NCBI RefSeq assembly: GCF_037029465.1
Contig: NZ_JAYMEM010000028.1
Location: 1-64,000 of the forward strand
DNA length: 64,000 bases
Direction of reading: 5' to 3'
Source of the DNA: Mesoflavibacter sp037029465
Lineage (GTDB): Bacteria > Bacteroidota > Bacteroidia > Flavobacteriales > Flavobacteriaceae
Shown here: in pieces, positions 1-8,344 of the stretch
Layout of the letters: every line of letters begins with the position of its first letter
Numbering within the stretch: the first letter of the stretch is position 1
The notes under the pieces: model-generated
Seen by the model: the letters and a program-made list of their open reading frames with translations, nothing else
What the model was told of the DNA's origin: nothing
The model's database searches: none
Program-made: the position numbers and the translations under genes

Positions 1-70
1 TTTTCAGTTTGGTGTGTACTTGCAAAGTTAAGTGCTAACCCACGCAACTACTCATAGCCGAGACCGTTGG
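1..70. repeat. Right part of an attC-like intergenic element (partial)
   Basis: The stretch around 41-70 (CACGCAACTACTCATAGCCG, then AGACCGTTGG) closely resembles the right arm of the complete element at 1596-1722, which ends in CGCAACGAGCCATACAC followed by AAGACCGTTGGC. The left arm lies outside the window. It is therefore read as the first visible member of a family of inverted-repeat elements separating single genes. The match was made by eye. Confidence 0.5.
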
Positions 71-375
71 TTGCAATAGCGGAATTAAAAGCTAAACGTG
101 AAAATTGTTCGAATTCTGAACTTTGAAAATAGCGGAACTTTGCGCAAAAAAGATTTTCGGAAACTGAATTTAATACTCAAAACCGAAACGTGACGCTGAA
201 TTGAAATGTAAAACGGAACTGTGCGCTGAAACCAACTCGTGCGAAATTAAAAAACGTGAATTGATCACTTCTACTCTATCGAATTCCAAAATTGCGGAAT
301 CAAAACGTGGAATTGAATAGCAAAACGCAAAACAAAACGCTGAGTGAATCTCAAAAAACTGAAATATAACTGCAA
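71..375. other. Cassette-like segment with no convincing gene
   Basis: This 305-bp stretch lies between two attC-like elements. No forward reading frame of useful length is present. The only frame of note is a 70-codon reverse one with low-complexity composition. The sequence is rich in short repeated words such as GCGGAACT, AACGTG and GCGCTGAA, so it may be an extended or decayed repeat or an ORF-less cassette. Nothing functional is claimed. Confidence 0.4.
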
Positions 376-500
376 CCAACATTGTATAAATTCAATTGCA
401 ATGAATTTCCTACGGAAATTCATTGCAATTTTCTATCTTTCTGCTCAATCGGAAAATCGTACCGATTTTCCGCAACTGAAATTTATACGCTAACGTTGGC
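376..500. repeat. attC-like inverted-repeat element
   Basis: The element opens with CCAAC followed by GTATAAATTCAATTGC and closes with GCAACTGAAATTTATAC then GTTGGC. The arms are imperfectly complementary, with asymmetric unpaired bases between the outer 5-6 bp and the inner stem, as in integron attC sites. A second perfect hairpin (AATGAATTTCC / GGAAATTCATT) sits inside. It directly precedes the gene at 518. Confidence 0.55.
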
Positions 501-517
501 AAACATTTTAAAAAATA

Positions 518-1585
518 ATGAAGCAAAAAAAATACATTATTATATTATTAATTTTCTTTTTTGGAGTTAATAATTTAAAAGCACAAGTGAGTGATGTGAT
601 TACTGGATTGAACTACCCTGGAGGAATCGCATTTTATGGAAATGAATTATATTTTTCTCAATATAATGGAACAATATCGAAAATTAATATTAATGACAAC
701 CCTTTAAATATTGAAGAAGTTATTAATACTGGTAATATTTTAGGTGAATTTGAAATAATTAATGACTATTTATATTTTGCAAACTTCAGTGGCAATAAAA
801 TTTCAAAAATTAATTTGACCATAGCTAACCCAACAATTATTGATGTTCTAGATGTTTTCCTTCCTTCTGGATTAAAAGCTTCGGGAAATAAATTATATTT
901 CAGTTCTGGTTCTGGTTCAAGTACTGTTTTGAACCAAGGCAAAGTTTCTTTCATAAATATATCTGACTCTAATCCAATACCTCAAGAAGTATTAACAGGA
1001 CAAGCTTACCCTTTGTCATTAGAATTGAAAAACAACTATTTATTTATTTCGGACAAGTATGATAATAAAATAACAAAAATCAATTTGTCTGATACGACCT
1101 ATACACCTATAGATTTCATTTCAGGATTAAATGAACCAACAGGGTTAATCTTTAATGGAGACATACTTTATATATCTGAACAAGGAAATAATAAAATAAC
1201 AAAAATAGACACTTCTAACACAGTTATTACTTTAGTGGATTTCATCACTGGATTAGGAGGTCCTGCTCAAATGGATATCAAACTAACAGATATGTACATT
1301 ACGGAAACATTATCAGGGAAAATTTCTAAATCAGAAAACACTATGCTTTCTGTTAAAAATTTTAGTTTAGAAAAAGTTAATGTTTTTCCAAATCCAAGTT
1401 ATAATTTTATTCAAATATCGGGCTTTGAAAGTAGAATGTCAATTTCAATTTATGATGTAATTGGTAATGAATTACTTAAGCAAGTTGTAGTAAATAATCA
1501 AAAAATAGATATTAGCCATTTAAATACTGGTATATATTTTTTGAAATTTGAGAATAATGAAATTTTTAAGATTTGTAAAAAATAA
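518..1585 (+). CDS. Exported beta-propeller-like protein with type IX sorting domain
   Basis: The protein has 355 residues. It begins with a typical signal peptide (MKQKKYIIILLIFFFG, ending near LKAQ). Residues ~25-270 contain five or more loose repeats built on Y/F-S-x(2-3)-G-x-I-SKI and FI-x-GL-x-x-P, like NHL/SMP-30-type beta-propeller blades. The last ~75 residues form a type A T9SS C-terminal sorting domain (VFPNPSYNFI, then ISIYDVIGNE, DISHLNTGIYFLKF). It is probably a secreted or surface-attached protein. It is the only gene between two attC-like elements and has no obvious promoter of its own. The ligand or substrate is unknown. Confidence 0.8.
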   Translation: MKQKKYIIILLIFFFGVNNLKAQVSDVITGLNYPGGIAFYGNELYFSQYNGTISKININDNPLNIEEVINTGNILGEFEIINDYLYFANFSGNKISKINLTIANPTIIDVLDVFLPSGLKASGNKLYFSSGSGSSTVLNQGKVSFINISDSNPIPQEVLTGQAYPLSLELKNNYLFISDKYDNKITKINLSDTTYTPIDFISGLNEPTGLIFNGDILYISEQGNNKITKIDTSNTVITLVDFITGLGGPAQMDIKLTDMYITETLSGKISKSENTMLSVKNFSLEKVNVFPNPSYNFIQISGFESRMSISIYDVIGNELLKQVVVNNQKIDISHLNTGIYFLKFENNEIFKICKK

Positions 1586-1595
1586 AAAACGATTT

Positions 1596-1722
1596 GCCAA
1601 CAACGTGTATAGCTCATTGCGGCTGAATTCCTAATCGGAATTCATTGCAATTTGCTATCTTTAGGTTACGGCGGAAAATAATAGCTGATTTCCCGCAACG
1701 AGCCATACACAAGACCGTTGGC
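1596..1722. repeat. attC-like inverted-repeat element (best-preserved copy)
   Basis: The left arm reads GCCAAC-AAC-GTGTATAGCTCATTGCGG. The reverse complement of the right arm reads GCCAAC-GGTCTT-GTGTATGGCTCGTTGCGG. This gives a 6-bp outer stem, an asymmetric internal loop and an 18-bp inner stem with two mismatches. The central ~70 bp contains a further hairpin (GAATTCC / GGAATTC). This outer-box/spacer/inner-box layout is the architecture of attC recombination sites, although the ends do not match the classical GTTRRRY core exactly. Confidence 0.6.
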
Positions 1723-1745
1723 AACAACTTTGAAAAACATCGAGC

Positions 1746-3836
1746 TTGAAAAGAAACTTACTGATATTATTATTAATTATTTCTTCTAACCTATTTGCTC
1801 AAAAGGAGCGACTTGATTTTCTAGATTGGCAGTTGCGTAAAGGAGATTTTAGCGCTCTAACCGAAATAGCCGAATATTTTGACAGTAAAACTGATTTGAC
1901 CGAATATTTAGGTTATCACATTATTAACACCAACGAATCGAATGTTTCCAAAAGAATAGTTGAAGAAAATACAATGTTTCTTAATTCAGAAATAATCATT
2001 GACTCGACCACTACAACTTCCGATTTCAAAAAATTCTTGATAGAAAACCAGAAGAAAATCAAATTTTCAAATTTGGCAAATGCGTTTTTAATCACAGACT
2101 TTGATAGAAGAACAACAGACTTTGAAATTGTTGATTTAACAGAATTCAAATGGTCTGAATTAAATGCCAAAAGAAATGAATTATTAAGTCTTGATTGGGT
2201 TAAGGAAAATAAAATTGACAGTTTGGTAAAGGCTAAAAATTCTATGGCTTTATTAAAAACAGCTTCCATTTTACTTAAGAACAGAAATAGATTTGATGAA
2301 TATGATTACAACGAAGAAGAAGTTATCAATCTAATTCAACTTTTGACAAAATCACAAATTTCTGTACCCAATGAAAAAGGGGAATTAAGTTACCATTTGG
2401 AAAAAGAATTTTACGATGAACCTAAAATAAACTTGCTTATTTTCTTTGCTAACAATTATAAGAACTACGAATGGGATGAGTCTACAAACGCTTTTAGGAA
2501 TAACAGCTTAAATAAAAAGCCCGTTGATTACGAAAAGCAATTGTTTGAAATGCTTACTAGCAAGAATGATACAATAGCTCAAAACGCATATATAAGTCTT
2601 ACAAAATTAGACCCTACAAGAATTAGTGAATTATCAGACCAGTATAGAAAAGTTGATATATCAGAAAATTATATTCTACCACAATTCTCCTTTAGGTTTT
2701 TAAAACAATTGGTTCAATTAACGAATTACAGCAAAGAGAACAATATTGACTTTGAAGGAAACGAAAAACTAAAGAATCAAATTGAGCTCTTAAAAACGGA
2801 TTTGACTTTTAGTAAACGTAGAAAGCTAGAAGACCAAATAATAAACGAATTGACATTGGACAATATTACAGCATTTGAGTATTGGTCGTTGATTTACCAA
2901 AAGTCTTGGTCATTGACTTATTCTGCAGGAAGAATTTTGGATATATTCTACTCAAATAATTGGAACAACTTAATTAATAACCCCAAACACCTTAAAACCT
3001 ATTTGCTCAAATCAAGGCTTTTCGATGACCTTGGTATTATTGGGTTTTGCAATAATTATTTAATCAAATTTCTTGGCTCATCTCAAGAAGCTAAAACTTC
3101 AATTGAAAAATTAAGTTCTACCAATCTAAAAATCCAACACCAAATCAATAAAGCATTAGAAATCGCGAATAAACAAATTGAATTTAAAGAAAAAGAAAAG
3201 AAAACTTGGAATGGAAATACCTTTGAAAGAATAGACGACTTTGACAAATCATTCGCGAAACTAGAAAAGTTTTCTGATAGCTTAGATGTATTTGAAGACG
3301 AAATTGAAATGTTATTGTCAAAAATCAAATATTCTCAAATAGAAAAAGCGATGAAAACTGTCGAGAAACTTCCTATTGAAGATTTTATTAAATATACCTT
3401 CTTAGAAAGAGATTTTGGATTTTCATATATTGGAGATTTTAAGGAATCAGAAGTTCGAAAAGAATTTTTAGCCAACTATAAAAAATTTAATGAGTTAGAA
3501 TTGTACAAATATTACTTGAAAAATACCGGAATCGATTTTACAGACTCTAACAGCAATTTAGATTTTGATAAGATTTATGAAATTTTAAAATATGATATAA
3601 ATACTGCTTTTGCTGGTGGTGGCGGAAGTACAAAGGATAATGGAGTATATGCTGTAATAAAGATTCTTGAAATTACTTTTAATGAGACATTAGGCTTTCC
3701 AAACAAACTTTGTAGTTCAAATGGAATGTACGCTTGCAATTCACGTTCAAGAGCAAAAGAATGGATGAATTATTTAGAAATAAACAATCATCTGAAAAAC
3801 GAACATAATCAACCCGTTTCATTTGCATACGAATAA
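1746..3836 (+). CDS. Large exported protein of unknown function
   Basis: The protein has 696 residues. Translation probably starts at TTG (1746), because the first residues (MKRNLLILLLIISSNLFAQ) form a clean signal peptide and no in-frame ATG precedes them. The remainder is hydrophilic and rich in Lys, Glu, Asn and Leu, consistent with an all-helical protein. A glycine run (AGGGGS, ~residue 625) and three cysteines in the last 60 residues are the only local landmarks. I do not recognise a family. Like its neighbours it is a lone gene between two attC-like elements. Confidence 0.7.
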   Translation: MKRNLLILLLIISSNLFAQKERLDFLDWQLRKGDFSALTEIAEYFDSKTDLTEYLGYHIINTNESNVSKRIVEENTMFLNSEIIIDSTTTTSDFKKFLIENQKKIKFSNLANAFLITDFDRRTTDFEIVDLTEFKWSELNAKRNELLSLDWVKENKIDSLVKAKNSMALLKTASILLKNRNRFDEYDYNEEEVINLIQLLTKSQISVPNEKGELSYHLEKEFYDEPKINLLIFFANNYKNYEWDESTNAFRNNSLNKKPVDYEKQLFEMLTSKNDTIAQNAYISLTKLDPTRISELSDQYRKVDISENYILPQFSFRFLKQLVQLTNYSKENNIDFEGNEKLKNQIELLKTDLTFSKRRKLEDQIINELTLDNITAFEYWSLIYQKSWSLTYSAGRILDIFYSNNWNNLINNPKHLKTYLLKSRLFDDLGIIGFCNNYLIKFLGSSQEAKTSIEKLSSTNLKIQHQINKALEIANKQIEFKEKEKKTWNGNTFERIDDFDKSFAKLEKFSDSLDVFEDEIEMLLSKIKYSQIEKAMKTVEKLPIEDFIKYTFLERDFGFSYIGDFKESEVRKEFLANYKKFNELELYKYYLKNTGIDFTDSNSNLDFDKIYEILKYDINTAFAGGGGSTKDNGVYAVIKILEITFNETLGFPNKLCSSNGMYACNSRSRAKEWMNYLEINNHLKNEHNQPVSFAYE

Positions 3837-3845
3837 AAAGCAGTT

Positions 3846-3976
3846 GCCAACAATGTATAAAAATAATAGCGGTTTAATCGCTAAAACGAATGTAAGTAAA
3901 TATAAAAAAGGTCTGTGTTTAACCGAAAAGTTAGTGTGTGAAATTCCGCAACTGAAATTTATACGCTAACGTTGGC
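3846..3976. repeat. attC-like inverted-repeat element
   Basis: It starts with GCCAAC then ATGTATAAAAATAATAGCGG and ends with CCGCAACTGAAATTTATAC, a short spacer and GTTGGC. The right arm is nearly identical to that of the element at 376-500, while the left arm and centre have diverged. It lies 9 bp after the stop of the preceding gene and 6 bp before the start of the next. Confidence 0.55.
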
Positions 3977-3982
3977 AATAAT

Positions 3983-4687
3983 ATGAAAAAAATTTTAGCA
4001 ATATTAATAATTACAATAACCTATTGTTGCAAATCTAAAGTTGAAAATGAAAAATCAAATTTAGAAAATGATACTGCTATTGATACATCTAAAATTACCG
4101 ATCAAGCAAAGAAAATTATAAATGACACACCAACTAAAATCCGAAATTTTAATATTGAATATCTCAGAAATAATACTATAAATTTTTCTGATTATGTTCA
4201 AGTTGCGGATAATGAGGGAAGATCTCAAATTCCTAAAGAGTTTTTAGAAAACTATATTTCTAATAAAAAAATTGTAATTGGCTACCCTGAATTTTTAACA
4301 TCTTATTACCCAGAATCATACTATTTTCAAAATTTTAAAGAATACAAAAATTATATACTTTTTACTTTCACTCATTTCGATGAAAGTTGTTGTAACAATT
4401 TATATGCAGTCACCAGTAAAAAAGATTCTCTAAATATAATTAATATTGGTTTAATTGGTTATATGGGTGGTGACGGTGGTTGGTATGGAGAACAATATGG
4501 CTTTTGGAAAAATGATTCTATTTTAAAAATTACGGAAGTATCTAATTATGATGAAGACCTTATTGAAGAAAATAATAACACTAAAATTGATACAACCTGG
4601 TCAAAAATTAAATTTGATAAAAATGGTGTAATTTCAAAAGTAGAAATTGATAGTATAAGTTATTTAGGCAACCAAAAAATCCAATAA
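3983..4687 (+). CDS. Putative lipoprotein of unknown function
   Basis: The protein has 234 residues. The N-terminus MKKILAILIITITYCC is a lipoprotein-type signal sequence with Cys at 15-16, followed by an Asn/Lys/Glu-rich linker. The mature domain has a CC pair in ESCCNNLYAV and a glycine-rich turn (YMGGDGGWYG). These may be structural, but I recognise no family. It is the third single-gene unit of the cassette-like array. Confidence 0.7.
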   Translation: MKKILAILIITITYCCKSKVENEKSNLENDTAIDTSKITDQAKKIINDTPTKIRNFNIEYLRNNTINFSDYVQVADNEGRSQIPKEFLENYISNKKIVIGYPEFLTSYYPESYYFQNFKEYKNYILFTFTHFDESCCNNLYAVTSKKDSLNIINIGLIGYMGGDGGWYGEQYGFWKNDSILKITEVSNYDEDLIEENNNTKIDTTWSKIKFDKNGVISKVEIDSISYLGNQKIQ

Positions 4688-4695
4688 ATACTATT

Positions 4696-4815
4696 GCCAA
4701 CAACGTATAATAACAATTGCGGCTGAATTTCCTGCGGAAATTCATACCAATTTTCTATCTTTCAGCTTAATCGAAAAGTCGTATCGATATTCGACAACAG
4801 ATATTTACTCTAACA
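4696..4815. repeat. attC-like element with degenerate right end
   Basis: The left arm (GCCAACAACGTATAATAACAATTGCGG, read in two parts) and the central hairpin (AATTTCC / GGAAATT) match the other copies. The right side (CGACAACAGATATTTACTCTAAC) has lost the terminal GTTGGC. This is the last copy before ordinary chromosomal genes, so it may mark the decayed end of the array. Confidence 0.45.
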
Positions 4816-4844
4816 CAAATTTAATTTAAAAACCAACAATTTAA

Positions 4845-5543
4845 ATGATAGGAATTTTAGTAGGAATTGCCGTTTCGTGGCTGCTTTTATATCTAATTGA
4901 AAAGAAAAGTATTTTAGCATTAGGATTTCTACCTATTGCCAAAAGATTAAAACAATTCTTTATTGGTTTTATAATTACTGGAATACTTTGCGTTCTTGTT
5001 CAATACCTAGAAATATATCTAAAATCTTCGACATGGATTTTAAATAAAGATATTTCAAGCAGAATTATACTAAAATCATTTTGGTGGGATTTTAAATCTG
5101 TATTCACAGAAGAATTGATTTTTCGTGGAGCTTTGTTATATATTCTTATTCAAAAAATAGGCTCAAAAAAAAGTATAGTAATTTCTGCTATAGCTTTTGG
5201 TATTTATCATTGGTTCTCATACGGTGTTTTAGGTAATTTAATGGCAATGATTTTAGTCTTTTCAGGAACAGGCTTAATGGGCTACGCTTGGGCTTGGGCT
5301 TTTTCAAAAACAAAATCTATTGCGTTACCTTTTGGGCTTCATTTTGGATGGAATTTCATATTTAATACTGTATTCTCTAACGGACCTTTGGGTGAATTAC
5401 TACTAGTTCAAAATGGTGGAAACGAACTGACCGATTGGGCGTCATTACTAAATTTTATTAGAGGTTTGGTTATTGTTCCTATTTTAGTTTTGATATATGT
5501 AAAATATTTTGTCAAAGTTGAAAGCTCATTTATTAATGAATAA
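4845..5543 (+). CDS. CPBP-family intramembrane glutamic endopeptidase
   Basis: The protein has 232 residues and about six hydrophobic segments. It carries the three CPBP (Abi) motifs: EELIFRG with Glu89-Glu90, a His in GIYHWF (His122) and HFGWN (His166, Asn170). These residues form the membrane-embedded active site of Rce1-like proteases. Bacterial members act in bacteriocin self-immunity or unknown membrane-protein cleavage. The substrate here cannot be inferred. It follows the last, degenerate attC-like element, so it may be the terminal cassette or a resident gene. Confidence 0.85.
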   Translation: MIGILVGIAVSWLLLYLIEKKSILALGFLPIAKRLKQFFIGFIITGILCVLVQYLEIYLKSSTWILNKDISSRIILKSFWWDFKSVFTEELIFRGALLYILIQKIGSKKSIVISAIAFGIYHWFSYGVLGNLMAMILVFSGTGLMGYAWAWAFSKTKSIALPFGLHFGWNFIFNTVFSNGPLGELLLVQNGGNELTDWASLLNFIRGLVIVPILVLIYVKYFVKVESSFINE

Positions 5544-5619
5544 CTTAAACTAGATTTAATAAATCAATTTCATTTCATCAAAAGTTTAAATTAAATTTTA
5601 AAGTATTATAATCATAATT

Positions 5620-6732
5620 ATGAAAAAACAAGTTTATATCACTTTTATGCTTACCACATTACTTATAAGTGTTTGTAAAAGTCAAAACCTAAAAGAAACT
5701 ACTAAAAGTGATTATACATTAAAAACATTTACAAAAAAGGTAGACTCAATTGTCTTAAAAAAAATGGAAACTTATCAAATACCAGGTCTATCAATTGGTA
5801 TTATTAAAAATGATAGTGTTATATATTCAAAAGGCTACGGAATAAAAAGCATAAATTCTAAAAATCTTGTAACCAAAAACACAAATTTTCATACAGCATC
5901 TATTAGCAAACTTTTTACAGCACAAGCAATAATGATTCTTGCAGAACAAAAAAAGTTAAACCTTGAAGACAAACTAATAAATATTATTCCTGATCTAAAG
6001 TACAAAGACGAAAGAATTAAAAATATAACTATAAAATCTCTTCTCAACCATACTTCTGGTTTACCTGATGTAGACAATTACAATTGGAAAAATAACAACC
6101 AATCTGATAATAGCTTAAAAGACTATGTCTTAAACCTCAATTTAAAACTAAAAACCAAACCTAATACAGAATATTTATACAGCAATTTAGGTTACAACAT
6201 TTTAGGCTATGTCGTAGAAAAAGTTTCTAAAACTAATTTTGATATTTTTATTAAAGAGAACATTCTAAATCCAAAACAAATGTTTAATAGTGATTTTAGA
6301 TATTTTAAAATAGCAGATTCTTTAAAGTCAGATCCACATTCTAGAAGAATACTTTCAAAAAAAATATTCCAAAGAAAAATTTACCCATATACACGTGAAC
6401 AAGCACCAAGCAGCACATTAAATTCTTCAGTAAATGATTTAAATAAATGGATGATTTCTATTTTAAATCCTGAAAACTCTCAACAGCTAAATCAAATGGT
6501 ACAACCTAGCTTTTCAAAATATCCCTATATAGGATTAGGCTTTCAATTAAGTAATATTTACGATGAAAAAACTGTTGGACACTATGGTGGCGATAAAGGA
6601 TATAGAAGTTATTTAATAATGCTTCCAGAAAAGAGATTTGGATTAGTTTTATTAGCTAATTGTGATTACAATGAAGACTTTAGACAAGAGATTTTACATT
6701 CTATATTGAAACAAATGCTAAAAGAAAATTAA
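5620..6732 (+). CDS. Serine hydrolase of the beta-lactamase / penicillin-binding-protein-like family
   Basis: The protein has 370 residues and an N-terminal signal sequence (cleavage likely near SVCKSQ). It has the class C/PBP4*-type active-site set: Ser94-x-x-Lys97 (SISK), Tyr187-Ser-Asn (YSN) and His321-x-Gly (HYGG). This predicts a periplasmic or surface serine hydrolase acting on peptides, D-amino-acid amides or esters. Such proteins are often not true beta-lactamases. It is monocistronic and ends at a strong hairpin terminator. Confidence 0.85.
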   Translation: MKKQVYITFMLTTLLISVCKSQNLKETTKSDYTLKTFTKKVDSIVLKKMETYQIPGLSIGIIKNDSVIYSKGYGIKSINSKNLVTKNTNFHTASISKLFTAQAIMILAEQKKLNLEDKLINIIPDLKYKDERIKNITIKSLLNHTSGLPDVDNYNWKNNNQSDNSLKDYVLNLNLKLKTKPNTEYLYSNLGYNILGYVVEKVSKTNFDIFIKENILNPKQMFNSDFRYFKIADSLKSDPHSRRILSKKIFQRKIYPYTREQAPSSTLNSSVNDLNKWMISILNPENSQQLNQMVQPSFSKYPYIGLGFQLSNIYDEKTVGHYGGDKGYRSYLIMLPEKRFGLVLLANCDYNEDFRQEILHSILKQMLKEN

Positions 6733-6734
6733 AA

Positions 6735-6765
6735 CAAAAAAGCAACCAGTTTGGTTGCTTTTTTT
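6735..6765. terminator. Intrinsic terminator between convergent genes
   Basis: AGCAACCA, a short loop and TGGTTGCT are followed by a T run and preceded by an A run. It can therefore serve the forward hydrolase gene and the reverse dps gene. Confidence 0.8.
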
Positions 6766-6789
6766 AATTGCTATTAATCAATTTTAAGG

Positions 6790-7269
6790 TTAAATGCTTT
6801 TTCCTAACCAAGCATTCATCATCCACACAGTTTTTTCTTGTTCGGTAATAAAATCACTCATCATAGAGTTTGTTCCTTCATCATTAGCCTCATCAGAAGC
6901 ATTTAAAATTTCTCTTTCAATTTGTAATAATTCTGTTAAAGAATTTACTATTAATTCTACTGCATTTTCATCTTTAGAAATATTTTTACCAACAGGTACT
7001 TTGGCAATATTTGTATAATCTTCAAAAGTATGTAAAGGTGTTTCTCCTAAGGTTAAAACCCTTTCTGCTATTGCATCTACTTTCATATTAGCATCGGTAT
7101 AAAGCTCTTCAAACTTCACATGTAAATCAAAAAAGTTTTTACCTTTAATATTCCAATGTATACCTCTTAAATTTTGATAATATATTTGAAAATTAGCTAA
7201 CAAATCATTTAATTGATTAGCTAATTCTTTTGTTTTTGATGGGTCTAATCCAAGACTATTTAGTTTCAT
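6790..7269 (-). CDS. dps: Dps-family DNA-protecting ferritin
   Basis: The protein has 159 residues, the normal Dps length. The intersubunit ferroxidase set is visible: His38 (GIHW), His50, Glu54, Asp65 and Glu69 (DAIAERV). Dps dodecamers oxidise Fe(II) with hydrogen peroxide, store the iron and shield DNA in the nucleoid. Its start faces the oxyR start 106 bp away. That arrangement fits peroxide induction by the neighbouring regulator, although the binding site itself was not identified. Confidence 0.93.
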   Translation of the reverse strand: MKLNSLGLDPSKTKELANQLNDLLANFQIYYQNLRGIHWNIKGKNFFDLHVKFEELYTDANMKVDAIAERVLTLGETPLHTFEDYTNIAKVPVGKNISKDENAVELIVNSLTELLQIEREILNASDEANDEGTNSMMSDFITEQEKTVWMMNAWLGKSI

Positions 7270-7294
7270 ATTTTATAAGTTTTTGTTTCTAAAA

Positions 7295-7302
7295 CAAAAT
7301 TA
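7295..7302 (-). promoter_or_regulatory. Candidate -7 box of the dps promoter
   Basis: On the reverse strand this reads TAATTTTG, a match to the Bacteroidota TAnnTTTG element, about 26 bp upstream of the dps ATG. No well-spaced -33 TTTG was seen, as would be expected if activation depends on a bound regulator. Confidence 0.45.
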
Positions 7303-7375
7303 CTCCAAATTAAACCGTTTTTATTATAAATTTTATTGATAGATTTTATATTTTTATAGCCACAAACTATTAGCA

Positions 7376-8314
7376 ATGACTATAACACAATTATCATATG
7401 TTTTGGCTGTAGCCGAACACCAAAATTTTACAAAAGCAGCTCAAAAATGCTTCGTAACCCAACCTACTTTAAGTATGCAAATTCAAAAATTAGAAGACGA
7501 ACTTGATGTTCTTATTTTTGATAGAAGTAAAAAACCAATTGAACTAACCGAAGTTGGTAAAAAACTAGTAACACAAGCTAGAAATATTGTTAACGAATCT
7601 AACAGAATACAAGACATTGTAGATCAAGAAAAAGGATTTATTGGTGGCGAATTTAAACTTGGTATTATACCAACTGTAATGCCAACACTACTACCAATGT
7701 TTTTAAATAATTTTGTAAAAAAGTATCCAAAAGTTAAACTTAAAATTGAAGAGTTAACTACAGAAGAAATTATTACTCGAATTAACGATGGACACCTAGA
7801 TGCAGCAATAGCAGCAACACCATTAGAACAAGAAACTATTAAAGAACGTGTACTGTATTTTGAACCTTTTGTTGCTTACGTCCCACAAAACCACAGATTA
7901 AGTAATAACAAAAAATTAGACACATCAGACCTTGATATAAATGATATGCTTTTATTAGAAGATGGACATTGTTTTAGAGATGGTGTTATTAATCTTTGTA
8001 AGGTTTTTAAGAGTCATAACGATGATAAATTTCAATTAGAAAGCGGAAGCATAGAAACTTTGATTAAGCTCTCTAATGAAGGTTTAGGCATGACACTACT
8101 ACCCTATTTACATACCTTAGATTTACCAGAAAAATCAAAACAAAACTTAAGGTTTTTTAACGAGCCAAATCCCGCTAGAGAAGTTAGCTTAATTTATCAT
8201 AAAAGTGAACTTAAAATGCAAATTATTGAAGCCTTACAAGATGTTATTTCTGGCATTGTCCGAGGTGCAATAGCATTTCAAAATGTGCAAATAATTAGCC
8301 CAATAAGCAAATAA
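7376..8314 (+). CDS. oxyR: Hydrogen-peroxide-sensing LysR regulator OxyR
   Basis: The protein has 312 residues. It has an N-terminal LysR helix-turn-helix (residues ~1-60, with NFTKAAQKCFVTQPTLS) and a substrate-binding-like effector domain. Cys199 (GHCFRD) and Cys208 (NLCK) fall at the redox-disulfide positions of E. coli OxyR. This supports peroxide sensing by disulfide formation rather than a generic LysR assignment. It is divergent from dps, a classical OxyR target, and ends at a hairpin terminator. Confidence 0.92.
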   Translation: MTITQLSYVLAVAEHQNFTKAAQKCFVTQPTLSMQIQKLEDELDVLIFDRSKKPIELTEVGKKLVTQARNIVNESNRIQDIVDQEKGFIGGEFKLGIIPTVMPTLLPMFLNNFVKKYPKVKLKIEELTTEEIITRINDGHLDAAIAATPLEQETIKERVLYFEPFVAYVPQNHRLSNNKKLDTSDLDINDMLLLEDGHCFRDGVINLCKVFKSHNDDKFQLESGSIETLIKLSNEGLGMTLLPYLHTLDLPEKSKQNLRFFNEPNPAREVSLIYHKSELKMQIIEALQDVISGIVRGAIAFQNVQIISPISK

Positions 8315-8316
8315 AA

Positions 8317-8342
8317 AAAAGCGACTTTGTAAGTCGCTTTTT
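8317..8342. terminator. Bidirectional intrinsic terminator
   Basis: AAAGCGACTT / AAGTCGCTTT hairpin with flanking A and T runs, placed between the convergent oxyR gene and the reverse-strand gene ending at 8345. Confidence 0.8.
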
Positions 8343-8344
8343 CA

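Noticed and set aside
170..382. 70-codon reverse-strand frame near the left edge
   Set aside because: It lies in repeat-rich, low-complexity DNA, overlaps an attC-like element and gives an implausible Phe/Ser-rich peptide.
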